Shown one piece after another: positions 5,927 through 12,683 of a stretch of 14,750 nt of DNA. The notes beneath the pieces were generated by a model that did not search any database, had not been told where the DNA came from, and saw only the letters and a program-made list of their open reading frames with translations. The stretch's first letter is position 1. Each line of letters opens with the position of its first letter. The position numbers and the translations under genes are program-made. This DNA comes from an uncultured Clostridia bacterium (GTDB lineage: Bacteria > Bacillota > Clostridia > Christensenellales > Borkfalkiaceae), in contig CALVXL010000157.1 of the NCBI GenBank assembly GCA_944369635.1, positions 1 to 14,750 of the forward strand. Reading direction: 5' to 3'.

Positions 5927-7348
5927 ATGATAAAGAAAAACGACGAAAAAATATCGTTCATAACCGCCGTGGGGGCGAACGGCGAAGGAATCGTCAAGGA
6001 AGAAGGATGCGTAATTTTTCTTCCCTTTGCTTTTTTGGGCGAAAAAGTCAGATATAAGGTGCTGAAAGTAAAAAAGAACATCGCTTTCGGCAAAGTTCTG
6101 GAAGTGCTCGTTCCCGCGGAAGAGCGCGTCAAGCCGGTCTGTCCGCTTTTTCAGAAATGCGGCGGCTGTCAGTTGCAGCATATCAAATATACCGAGCAAC
6201 TGAAAATGAAGCGAAAAACGGTGGCGGATTGTTTTCATAAAATCGCGGGGATAGATCCCGAAGTGCAACCGACGGTGCGCGCAGACAATCCGTACGCTTA
6301 CCGCAATAAATTGCAAATACCCGTTGCGGACAGGGACGGGGAGACGGTTATCGGTTTTTATGCGGAAAATACGCACCGCGTGATCAGAACGGATAAATGC
6401 CCGATTCATCCCGATTGGGCAGAGAAGATCATCGCGGTTTTCAATGAATACATAAAAGAATTCCATATAAAAGGTTATCGGGAAGATACAAACGAAGGCG
6501 ATTTGCGGCATATCGTCGTCAGGGCGGTGAACGAACAGTTCATCGTAACCATGGTTTGCCTGAAAGAGAATATTGCGGGCACGGATTTTCTTTACGACAG
6601 GCTGAAAGATCTTTTCGGGAAAGTAACCCTTTATCTCAACGTAAACGACGCGCGCACCAACGTGATTTTCGGCAAAACGTTCCGTTTGATCGGGGGCGAA
6701 AGCACGTATGTTGCGTCGATGGGAAAGATTCGCTACGAATTCGGTGTACAAAGTTTTTTGCAGGTCAATGCCGAAATGAGCGAAAAAATGTATAAAAAGG
6801 TAGTGGAACTTGCCGCTCCCGACGAAGATTCCGTCGTGATCGACGCGTTCAGCGGCGCGGGGTTGATGACCGCAATGCTTGCGCAGAAAGCGAAAAAGGC
6901 ATACGGCGTGGAAATTGTGCCCGAAGCGGTGAAATGTGCCGATTCTCTGGCGCGTTTCAATAATTTAAGCGATAAAATGGAAAATATCTGCGGCAAGTGC
7001 GAAGATGTTCTTCCCGCGTTGATTCCGACGCTGAAAAGAGAGTTTGGAAAAGTTACGCTGGTGTTCGATCCGCCGCGCAAAGGGGTGGAAGCGAACGTGC
7101 TTTCCGCCGCGTCGGAAGCCGGCGTCGATAAAATCGTCTACGTGTCCTGTAATCCCGCTACGCTTGCGCGGGATGTGGGATTGCTTGTGGGATCTTTAAA
7201 AGAAGTTGACGGCGCAATCGTGAAATCGGAAAATTTTACGCCGTTATTTACCTTGCAATACGTCCGCCCGTTTGATTTTTTTCCGCAAACGCGCCATGTG
7301 GAATCCGTCGTTCTGCTGGAGAGGCAAACAGCAGGTATGAATACGTAA
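5927..7348 (+). CDS. rlmD: 23S rRNA (uracil-5-)-methyltransferase, RlmD/RlmCD type
   Basis: This SAM-dependent enzyme forms 5-methyluridine in 23S rRNA; in Gram-positives one RlmCD enzyme can serve both U747 and U1939 (E. coli numbering). The 473 residues fit the family. An N-terminal TRAM-like beta-barrel covers roughly 8-62. The 4Fe-4S cysteines are C72, C78, C81 (CPLFQKCGGC) and C158 (DKCPIH). The QSFLQVN motif (275-281) precedes the SAM loop DAFSGAG (307-313). DPPRKG (381-386) and the nucleophile C408 in VSCNPATLARD are intact. It starts three bases after the membrane protein gene, so it shares that transcript, though its link to those genes is probably incidental. Which uracil it modifies cannot be read from the sequence. 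Confidence 0.93.
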   Translation: MIKKNDEKISFITAVGANGEGIVKEEGCVIFLPFAFLGEKVRYKVLKVKKNIAFGKVLEVLVPAEERVKPVCPLFQKCGGCQLQHIKYTEQLKMKRKTVADCFHKIAGIDPEVQPTVRADNPYAYRNKLQIPVADRDGETVIGFYAENTHRVIRTDKCPIHPDWAEKIIAVFNEYIKEFHIKGYREDTNEGDLRHIVVRAVNEQFIVTMVCLKENIAGTDFLYDRLKDLFGKVTLYLNVNDARTNVIFGKTFRLIGGESTYVASMGKIRYEFGVQSFLQVNAEMSEKMYKKVVELAAPDEDSVVIDAFSGAGLMTAMLAQKAKKAYGVEIVPEAVKCADSLARFNNLSDKMENICGKCEDVLPALIPTLKREFGKVTLVFDPPRKGVEANVLSAASEAGVDKIVYVSCNPATLARDVGLLVGSLKEVDGAIVKSENFTPLFTLQYVRPFDFFPQTRHVESVVLLERQTAGMNT

Positions 7349-7385
7349 AGTCAGAATATTATACAGAAAAATACTCAGGAGAAAA

Positions 7386-9257
7386 ATGCGTTATCTTGGC
7401 AACAAACAGCGGATGCTGGAAAAAATAAGCGAATTTATGGAAGAAAATAAGATCGGCGGAAGAATTTTCTGCGATCTTTTTTCGGGCAGTGCAAGCGTAT
7501 GCGATTATTTTAAGGATAAATTCGAAATCGTAGCCAACGACCTGCTTTATTCTTCTTACGTAATCACCCGCGCAAAAGTGAAAAATGCAAAAGTACCGAA
7601 GTTCGGAAAGTTCCGCGCAGTCGCAGGAACGGAATTTTTCGAATATTTCAATCAAAGAGAGTATCCTTTTATCGAAGAGCATTTCATCTGGAAAAATTAT
7701 TCTCCCGCACGGGGAAGACAGTATTTTACGGACGCGGCGGTAAACAAGATAGACGGCATACCTCGGGAGATAGAAATCCTTAAAAAGACAAAAATCCTCG
7801 GCGAAGAGGAATATTACTTTGCGTTGGCTTCTTTGCTGGAAAGCGCGATGAGCGTATCCAATATAACGGGTACGTATGAAGCGTTTTTGAAAACATGGGA
7901 TAAAAGAACGGAAAAAAAGTTTGATTATAAACCGCTCGAAATGGAGCATAAACCGCTTTTTTGCGAAAATAACCGCGTTTTCAGGGAGGATGCGGACGAG
8001 CTGATCAAACAGTTGTCGGGCGATATTCTATATCTTGATACGCCGTATACGATCACCGATTATTCTTCGGCATATCATCTTCTGGAAACCATCGTAAGAT
8101 ACGATGAACCTGAGATAAACGGGCTTACGGGCAGGCGCGCGGATAAACCCGAAAAGTCGGCCTATACGCGAAAAAGCGCCGTTAAAGAAGCGTATGAAAA
8201 CCTGATTAAAAACGCAAATTTCAAACATATAGTGGTCAGTTACAGCACGCAGGGGCTTCTTTCGGCAGAAGAGTTGATGGAGATTTTCGAAAAATATGCC
8301 GAAGGTGGCGCGCTTACCGTTAAAATGTTTCCGTTCCGCGAATATAAAAACATCAAGTCCAGCAAGAAAGGCGACGGCAACGGGCTCAGCGAATTGCTCA
8401 TTTATTTCAGAAAGAAAACGGAAGAAAAGGACGCTGTGCTGAAAAGTCCGCTCAATTACAGCGGCAGCAAAAATTACATAGTGGATCAGATTTTATCGAA
8501 TCTGCCGCAAAAATTTTCCGTATTTGTGGACGCAATGGGAGGCGCTTTCAACGTGGGGGTAAACGTTTTTGCGGAGAAGGTCGTTTATAACGAATATAAC
8601 GATTACGTATTCGGCATCGTAAAAATGCTTCTGGAAACGGATAAAGAGGAGCTTTGCAAAAAAATATCCCGAATCGTAAAGGAAAACGGCTTGGAACGCG
8701 GAAACAAGGAAACGTATGCGGCGTTTCGTGCAAAGTATAACCGCAATCAGAATCCGCTCGATCTCTTTGTTTTACAGATGTATTGTTTCCAAAATCAGAT
8801 GCGGTTCAATTCCCGCAGGGAATTTAACACCCCCGTCGGAAATTGCGCCTGTAACGAAACGATTTTCGAAAGGATTGTTTCCTTCGTTCCGAAGGCGAAA
8901 AATATCGAGCTTTTGAATATGGATTTCAACGATTTTGATTTAAGTCGTTTTCCGAAAGATACCGTTTTTTATTTCGATCCGCCATACATTCTGACCAATG
9001 CGACGTATAACGACGGCAAACGAGGGTTCAACGGGTGGGACGAGGAACAGGACGATAAACTGTTGCGCTTTTTGGAAAAGATCGACGCTAACGGGCAGAA
9101 GTTCATGTTGTCAAATTTATTGTATCATAACAAGAAAACCAACGGACGTCTCATTGAATGGTGTGACAAAAATCGTTTCCGTATTATCGAACTGATACCG
9201 CATGCGGGACGATACGGAAAGAGACGGGAAATTTTAGTGGTCAATTACGAAAAATAA
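7386..9257 (+). CDS. Tandem (bifunctional) D12-class DNA adenine-N6 methyltransferase
   Basis: Two complete methyltransferase modules of the Dam/MboI (D12, alpha) class are fused in 623 residues. The N-terminal module has motif X RYLGNK (2-7), the SAM loop DLFSGSASV (30-38) and catalytic motif IV as DTPY (218-221), with the SSAYHLLETI stretch after it. The C-terminal module has NYSGSK (357-362), VDAMGGAFNVG (381-391) and a canonical DPPY (531-534), followed by a helix-rich tail. Length and layout match M.FokI-type enzymes (about 650 residues), in which each half methylates one strand of an asymmetric site. No endonuclease gene is visible on either side, so it looks like an orphan or relic of a type IIS system. 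The SD aggag (7377-7381) supports the ATG. It lies 37 bases after rlmD, without an obvious promoter, and ends at a strong terminator. The DTPY substitution may alter activity of the first half. Confidence 0.9.
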   Translation: MRYLGNKQRMLEKISEFMEENKIGGRIFCDLFSGSASVCDYFKDKFEIVANDLLYSSYVITRAKVKNAKVPKFGKFRAVAGTEFFEYFNQREYPFIEEHFIWKNYSPARGRQYFTDAAVNKIDGIPREIEILKKTKILGEEEYYFALASLLESAMSVSNITGTYEAFLKTWDKRTEKKFDYKPLEMEHKPLFCENNRVFREDADELIKQLSGDILYLDTPYTITDYSSAYHLLETIVRYDEPEINGLTGRRADKPEKSAYTRKSAVKEAYENLIKNANFKHIVVSYSTQGLLSAEELMEIFEKYAEGGALTVKMFPFREYKNIKSSKKGDGNGLSELLIYFRKKTEEKDAVLKSPLNYSGSKNYIVDQILSNLPQKFSVFVDAMGGAFNVGVNVFAEKVVYNEYNDYVFGIVKMLLETDKEELCKKISRIVKENGLERGNKETYAAFRAKYNRNQNPLDLFVLQMYCFQNQMRFNSRREFNTPVGNCACNETIFERIVSFVPKAKNIELLNMDFNDFDLSRFPKDTVFYFDPPYILTNATYNDGKRGFNGWDEEQDDKLLRFLEKIDANGQKFMLSNLLYHNKKTNGRLIEWCDKNRFRIIELIPHAGRYGKRREILVVNYEK

Positions 9258-9280
9258 GCCGGGCGTTTTCCCGGCTTTTT
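9256..9280 (+). terminator. Strong intrinsic terminator after the methyltransferase
   Basis: An 8-bp GC-rich stem (aagccggg 9256-9263 with cccggctt 9270-9277) has a 6-base loop and is followed by T's to 9280. It starts within the stop codon of the methyltransferase gene and isolates the downstream operon. Confidence 0.92.
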
Positions 9281-9354
9281 CGATTGTAATGCCGTATTCG
9301 AAGACGTTTCATAAAAATAATGATGATAAAATTATAAAGAAAATAAAAAAAGTA

Positions 9355-9383
9355 TTGCATTTTCCTTTTTTTAGTGTTATAAT
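9355..9383 (+). promoter_or_regulatory. Strong sigma-A promoter of the SipW surface operon
   Basis: TTGCAT (9355-9360), a 17-base spacer and TATAAT (9378-9383) form a near-consensus promoter. TG at 9375-9376 adds an extended -10. The start site would be near 9390. The rest of 9281-9354 is AT-rich, with no ORF or hairpin that I can support. Confidence 0.85.
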
Positions 9384-9396
9384 ATACATAAATATT

Positions 9397-9430
9397 GCGG
9401 TATGTTGTCATAAACTGTCACCGCGGGGGT
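9397..9430 (+). promoter_or_regulatory. Leader hairpin, direct repeat and unusual SD before the first surface gene
   Basis: The ~48-base leader holds gcggt (9397-9401) pairing with accgc (9420-9424). Inside it, TGTCA occurs twice exactly 10 bases apart (9406-9410, 9416-9420). The only SD-like sequence is ggggg (9425-9429), directly after the hairpin and 8 bases before the ATG at 9438. Hairpin and repeats could tune translation or bind a regulator; both ideas are inference. Confidence 0.4.
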
Positions 9431-9437
9431 AAAACAA

Positions 9438-9908
9438 ATGAAAGGAAAATCGCTCGCAGTCGTGCTTTCTGTCGTTGCGGTGCTTTTAATCGGCACCGTT
9501 ATTGCCGCCGCTGTAATTTTAAAAAGCGACACTGGGTTCGATTTGAAAAACAACGCTGCGCCCGTAACGGAAACCGTTCGGCTCGAAGGGTTGTTGCCCG
9601 GCGAGAGCAAAACGACTCAACATTCCGCAAAGGCGGAAGGAGCCGCAATTTTTACCGTTGCGCCGGAACGGGGCAGTGAAAGCGAGCTCGATCCTTTTTT
9701 GCGCGTACAAGTCGTTGTGAACGGGGAAACGGCGTTTGACGGAACGGCGGAGGAATTTTTAGCGAAAGGCAAGGCGGAAATCAGTGTGGATGGCAGTTTT
9801 ACGTTTTCCGTTACTTATACTTTGCCCGAAAGCGTGGGGAACGAAGCGCAGGGTAAAAGTTCCGAACTTAAAATTATATATAGTTTAAAGAGTGTGTCTT
9901 TGCCATGA
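9438..9908 (+). CDS. Membrane-anchored divergent TasA/camelysin-like protein
   Basis: This 156-residue protein has an N-terminal hydrophobic segment (about 5-28) followed by a beta-rich extracellular domain. The pattern TYTLPESVGNEAQGKSSELKI (from about 127) resembles the C-terminal strand pair of TasA/camelysin-type beta-sandwich proteins. Unlike its downstream relatives it lacks the TFALF/TYALF cleavage motif; the equivalent place reads VIAAAVILKSD. It may therefore stay anchored, or be cut by a different rule. It is the first gene of the operon, and its stop overlaps the start of the signal peptidase gene by four bases (ATGA). A role as anchor or assembly initiator, like an accessory of the TasA system, is plausible but inferred. 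The start is the only one that yields the membrane segment, though its SD (ggggg) is atypical. Confidence 0.7.
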   Translation: MKGKSLAVVLSVVAVLLIGTVIAAAVILKSDTGFDLKNNAAPVTETVRLEGLLPGESKTTQHSAKAEGAAIFTVAPERGSESELDPFLRVQVVVNGETAFDGTAEEFLAKGKAEISVDGSFTFSVTYTLPESVGNEAQGKSSELKIIYSLKSVSLP

Positions 9909-10588
9909 AGAAGCGTGCCGAAAAAGCGCTGTCCGTCATAAGTGGCATTTTGATCGCTCTTTTTTTATTGCTCGCGGCTTTTTCGCTTGCGATAACGATC
10001 TTTTATTCGGCTAAGGGTGAGGACGCCGTATTGTTCGGCTGTCAGTACCGCATCGTGTTGAGCGGGTCGATGGCTCCCGAGATCAAGGAAGGCGATATGG
10101 TTGCGGTTCGTGTTCCGAAAGATGACAGACAGGCGTTTTACGATAATTTGCAGATCGGAGACGTGCTTACTTTTTATTATAAAAACCCGGCAGGCGGAAA
10201 TAAAATCGTCGTAACGCATAAAATCATAGCCATAAAAAAAGTTTCCACGGGCTATGAATATACGATGAAAGGAACGGCTGTGGAAAACGATACACAGACC
10301 GTTACCAGCGCGAGCGGCGATATCATCGGAAAAGTTGTTTGGCATAGCGGCGTTTTGGGCGCGTTTGTTCAATTCATCCGTTCGAAAGCGGGGATTGTCG
10401 TTTGCATGATTCTTCCCGCATTGGCGATTGCCGTTTTTGAAACGGTAAGGATTATAAGGATCGTGCGTGAAAGCCGCAAGGAAAAAAAGGAAGACGGCGT
10501 TTCCGAACGGGATAAAGATGAAGAAATAGAAGCGCTCAGGCGTGAAATAGAACAATTGAAAAAAGGGAGGGATAACGGAGATGAATGA
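9905..10588 (+). CDS. sipW: Signal peptidase I, SipW/ER type, with coiled-coil tail
   Basis: This is a membrane serine protease that removes signal peptides, of the S26B (archaeal/ER, SipW) branch. The first membrane helix is at about 10-34. The catalytic serine is S55 in LSGSMAPEIKEGD, and the second catalytic residue is a histidine, H105 in VVTHKI, where ordinary bacterial enzymes have lysine. A conserved MKG/ND-containing strand (about 121-129) and SGDIIGKVV (137-145) complete the core. A second membrane helix spans about 162-185. After it comes a charged cytoplasmic tail with a short coiled coil (about 205-220), an extension I do not expect in a minimal SipW. It is followed at once by genes whose products carry SipW-type signal peptides, its likely substrates. 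It overlaps both neighbours by a few bases, so expression is tightly coupled. Confidence 0.93.
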   Translation: MKKRAEKALSVISGILIALFLLLAAFSLAITIFYSAKGEDAVLFGCQYRIVLSGSMAPEIKEGDMVAVRVPKDDRQAFYDNLQIGDVLTFYYKNPAGGNKIVVTHKIIAIKKVSTGYEYTMKGTAVENDTQTVTSASGDIIGKVVWHSGVLGAFVQFIRSKAGIVVCMILPALAIAVFETVRIIRIVRESRKEKKEDGVSERDKDEEIEALRREIEQLKKGRDNGDE

Positions 10589-11381
10589 TATATTGTTCAT
10601 CGTGTGCGTATCGGTGATCTGCGCGCTGGCGTTGGTGCTGATTGTATGGATTTTAGTCGAGTTGTTTCGCATTAACAGGAATAAGGCGGTCAAGGGAAAA
10701 CTCGTCACGGTGGAAGGAGAGGAATATGAGCTTGTTCCCCTCGGCGAAGCGCCGTCCAATCGCCATGCCGCAAGCGAAACTCCTGCCGTTGTCAAGGACA
10801 GCATGACGGTTACGGACGCAGCTACGGAAAAAGAAGAACCTTCAGAGGAAGAAACGGATGAGCCCGCTCAGGAGGGGACAATGGTCAATCTCGAGGAAGA
10901 CGGCGTGGTTCTTCTTAAACGCAACGAGGCGGTTCCTTATCCTCAGGCGTACGAAAATCTTAATAATGAACAGAAAGGTTATGTAGACGAAATCATCGCG
11001 CATGCGGAGACAAAAGAAGGCGTTAAAAAAGTGGTTAACGACAAGAGCGCCAGCGTGTATCTCGGCAAAAAGCTTGTGGTGCGTATTTTGCTGAAACGCG
11101 GCGCGGTCTACGCACGGCTGACGGTGCAGAACAATAATTTTGCGGCATATACCGATAACGCGGGGCTGAACATTAAGGAAAAGCCGATCGAGATCAAAGT
11201 CGACCGCGCGGAGATGGTGCCTGCGGTAAAGGATATCATCGATATTTCTTACGGCGATCTTTCGGCGGAACGCGAGCGGCGCGAGGAAGAGAAAAAGGCG
11301 CAGCGCAGAGAAAGCCGCCGTCAGGCGCGTGCGGCGCTCTTATCCGCCGAAAAGGAAAACTCCGCGGAGACGGAAGAGTAA
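10581..11381 (+). CDS. Bitopic protein with acidic linker and unassigned cytoplasmic domain
   Basis: This 266-residue protein has one membrane helix at residues 4-29, followed by basic residues (FRINRNKAVKGK). The C-terminal part is therefore predicted to be cytoplasmic. An acidic, low-complexity linker covers about 60-110. A compact domain follows (about 120-225): a helix-rich start (LNNEQKGYVDEI), then paired strands (VYLGKKLVVRILLKRGAVYARL), then IEIKVDR and VPAVKDIID. By eye its order resembles a ~100-residue domain that recurs in clostridial proteins of unknown role. The last ~40 residues form a highly charged Arg/Glu helix. Its start lies inside the signal peptidase gene (8-base overlap), so the two are co-expressed. 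It may link the peptidase or secretion machinery to a cytoplasmic partner; no enzymatic motif is visible. Confidence 0.75.
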   Translation: MNDILFIVCVSVICALALVLIVWILVELFRINRNKAVKGKLVTVEGEEYELVPLGEAPSNRHAASETPAVVKDSMTVTDAATEKEEPSEEETDEPAQEGTMVNLEEDGVVLLKRNEAVPYPQAYENLNNEQKGYVDEIIAHAETKEGVKKVVNDKSASVYLGKKLVVRILLKRGAVYARLTVQNNNFAAYTDNAGLNIKEKPIEIKVDRAEMVPAVKDIIDISYGDLSAERERREEEKKAQRRESRRQARAALLSAEKENSAETEE

Positions 11382-11393
11382 AGGGGGATCGTT

Positions 11394-12023
11394 ATGCGTT
11401 TATCGAGAATAAAAGCCGTGATATTGGCTGCGGTGATCGCGTTGTTGAGCATTTCGGTGCTGGTTGCGGGAACGTTCGCATTGTTTTCCGATAAAACGGA
11501 GACGAACGTGCATTTGCAGGCGGCAACGCTCGATGCAAAACTTTACCGCACGTCCGTTACGGGTAAACGGGTGGACGGCAACGGCGTAATTGTCGGTTAT
11601 GAAGATAAAACGGTTGTCGATCTTGAACAGGACGGCGCCGCACTCTTTGATTTTTCCAATGTCCTGCCGGGCGTGGAGCAGGAAGTGACGCTCAAAATCG
11701 AAAATCACGGAACGGCGGCTTTCGATTATTTCGTAAGCATTGTAAACGTTCAGGCGACTTCCGATGCGGATAAAGCGTTGCTTTCGCAAATCAGCATCAC
11801 GTTCACGCCGAACGGCGGGCAGGCAGTGGAATTTTCTCTCGGCGAATATATTGAAAAAGGACAAAACGTGAAATTCGGCACTCTGACGAGCGGCGAAACG
11901 GCAACCTCCGCAGAATTCAAAATCAAAGCGACCTTTGTTGACGAAGGAGAAATCGACAACAGCGCCATGGGCGGAAAAGTAGTGTTCGATGTTTGCGTCG
12001 AAGCATTGCAGGCGGCGCAGTAA
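11394..12023 (+). CDS. SipW-dependent TasA/camelysin-like secreted protein
   Basis: This 209-residue protein begins with a basic, hydrophobic N-terminus ending in VAGTFALFSDKT. This is the hallmark of SipW substrates, with predicted cleavage after A29 so that the mature form starts LFSDK. The mature part is beta-rich with no further membrane helix, consistent with the immunoglobulin-like sandwich of TasA/CalY proteins. FDFSNVLPGVEQEVTLKIEN and the later strand with KIKATF are typical of this fold. Family members form surface or biofilm fibres or act as cell-surface proteins; polymerisation here is not shown. No sorting motif (LPXTG) is present at the C-terminus. The SD (aaggggg, 11381-11387) directly follows the previous stop. 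The signal peptidase two genes upstream is its natural processing enzyme. Confidence 0.85.
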   Translation: MRLSRIKAVILAAVIALLSISVLVAGTFALFSDKTETNVHLQAATLDAKLYRTSVTGKRVDGNGVIVGYEDKTVVDLEQDGAALFDFSNVLPGVEQEVTLKIENHGTAAFDYFVSIVNVQATSDADKALLSQISITFTPNGGQAVEFSLGEYIEKGQNVKFGTLTSGETATSAEFKIKATFVDEGEIDNSAMGGKVVFDVCVEALQAAQ

Positions 12024-12035
12024 AGGAGGAATAGG

Positions 12036-12638
12036 ATGAAAAGCGGCAGAAAAGCAACAATTCTGGTATCGGCGATGACCATTCTTCTCAGCCTGTGCCT
12101 TTTGGCGGGCGCAACGTATGCCCTCTTCGGACAGAAGGTCGACCGCACGGTGGAAATTACCGCCGGAAGCGTATCCGCGCAGGTGGAGTTTCAGGAAGAA
12201 ATAAAAACCTACAGTATGGATAAGCCCATGACGGCGGGAACTTTTGAACTTGGTGGCACCGCAACTCTCGATCGGGAAAACGCGCTTGTTATGGCGGGCG
12301 TTATGCCGGGCGATAAAGCAGAGGTTGTATTGAACATCAAAAATACTTCATCGGTAAAGATAAAGTATCGCGTAAAAGCGACGCTCAGCGGCGATTTGGC
12401 GGCCGCGTTCGTGGTGACGGTGGACGGAAAGGCACTCGCCGGGACGGAAAACGACACGGCGATAACGGAATGGCTGGAAATGGAAATCGACGCGGAAAAA
12501 GGAATAACCGTAACGGTCGAATTGCCTGATGAAGCGGGAAACGACTTTATGTTGAAGAGCGGTAAAGCGATTTTTACAGTGCAGATCGCGCAGGGCAATG
12601 CGACGGATCAGGAACTCGACAATGCTTTTTCGGAATGA
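12036..12638 (+). CDS. Second SipW-dependent TasA/camelysin-like secreted protein
   Basis: This is 200 residues. The signal peptide ends LLAGATYALFGQKVD, with predicted cleavage after A29 by the SipW-type peptidase encoded upstream. The mature domain is beta-rich and carries the family's usual MPGDKAEVVLNIKNTSSVKIKYRVKA region (about 90-115). It shares its general layout with the preceding protein but is clearly different in sequence, so these are diverged paralogues rather than a recent duplication. No cell-wall sorting motif or C-terminal anchor is seen. A strong SD (aaggagga, 12023-12030) overlaps the previous stop codon, giving efficient coupled translation. It is probably a structural or accessory subunit of the same surface assembly. 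Confidence 0.83.
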   Translation: MKSGRKATILVSAMTILLSLCLLAGATYALFGQKVDRTVEITAGSVSAQVEFQEEIKTYSMDKPMTAGTFELGGTATLDRENALVMAGVMPGDKAEVVLNIKNTSSVKIKYRVKATLSGDLAAAFVVTVDGKALAGTENDTAITEWLEMEIDAEKGITVTVELPDEAGNDFMLKSGKAIFTVQIAQGNATDQELDNAFSE

Positions 12639-12645
12639 AATTTCA

Positions 12646-12672
12646 AAGGATATAAAAGTATAAGGATATAAA
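12646..12672 (+). repeat. 16-base-period direct repeat upstream of the beta-helix gene
   Basis: The 11-mer aaggatataaa occurs at 12646-12656 and again at 12662-12672. The second copy runs into the SD aaggag (12671-12676). It may be a duplicated SD/AT-rich spacer from slippage. A role in translation is possible but unproven. Confidence 0.6.
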
Positions 12673-12683
12673 GGAGAAGAACA

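Noticed and set aside
5828..6751. Minus-strand ORF of 307 codons
   Set aside because: It is the mirror of the membrane protein end and rlmD, whose motifs are intact. The translation is rich in R, F and H, with no recognisable motif.
9965..10804. Minus-strand ORF of 279 codons
   Set aside because: It runs antisense to the signal peptidase, which has intact catalytic motifs. No supporting promoter or SD was seen.
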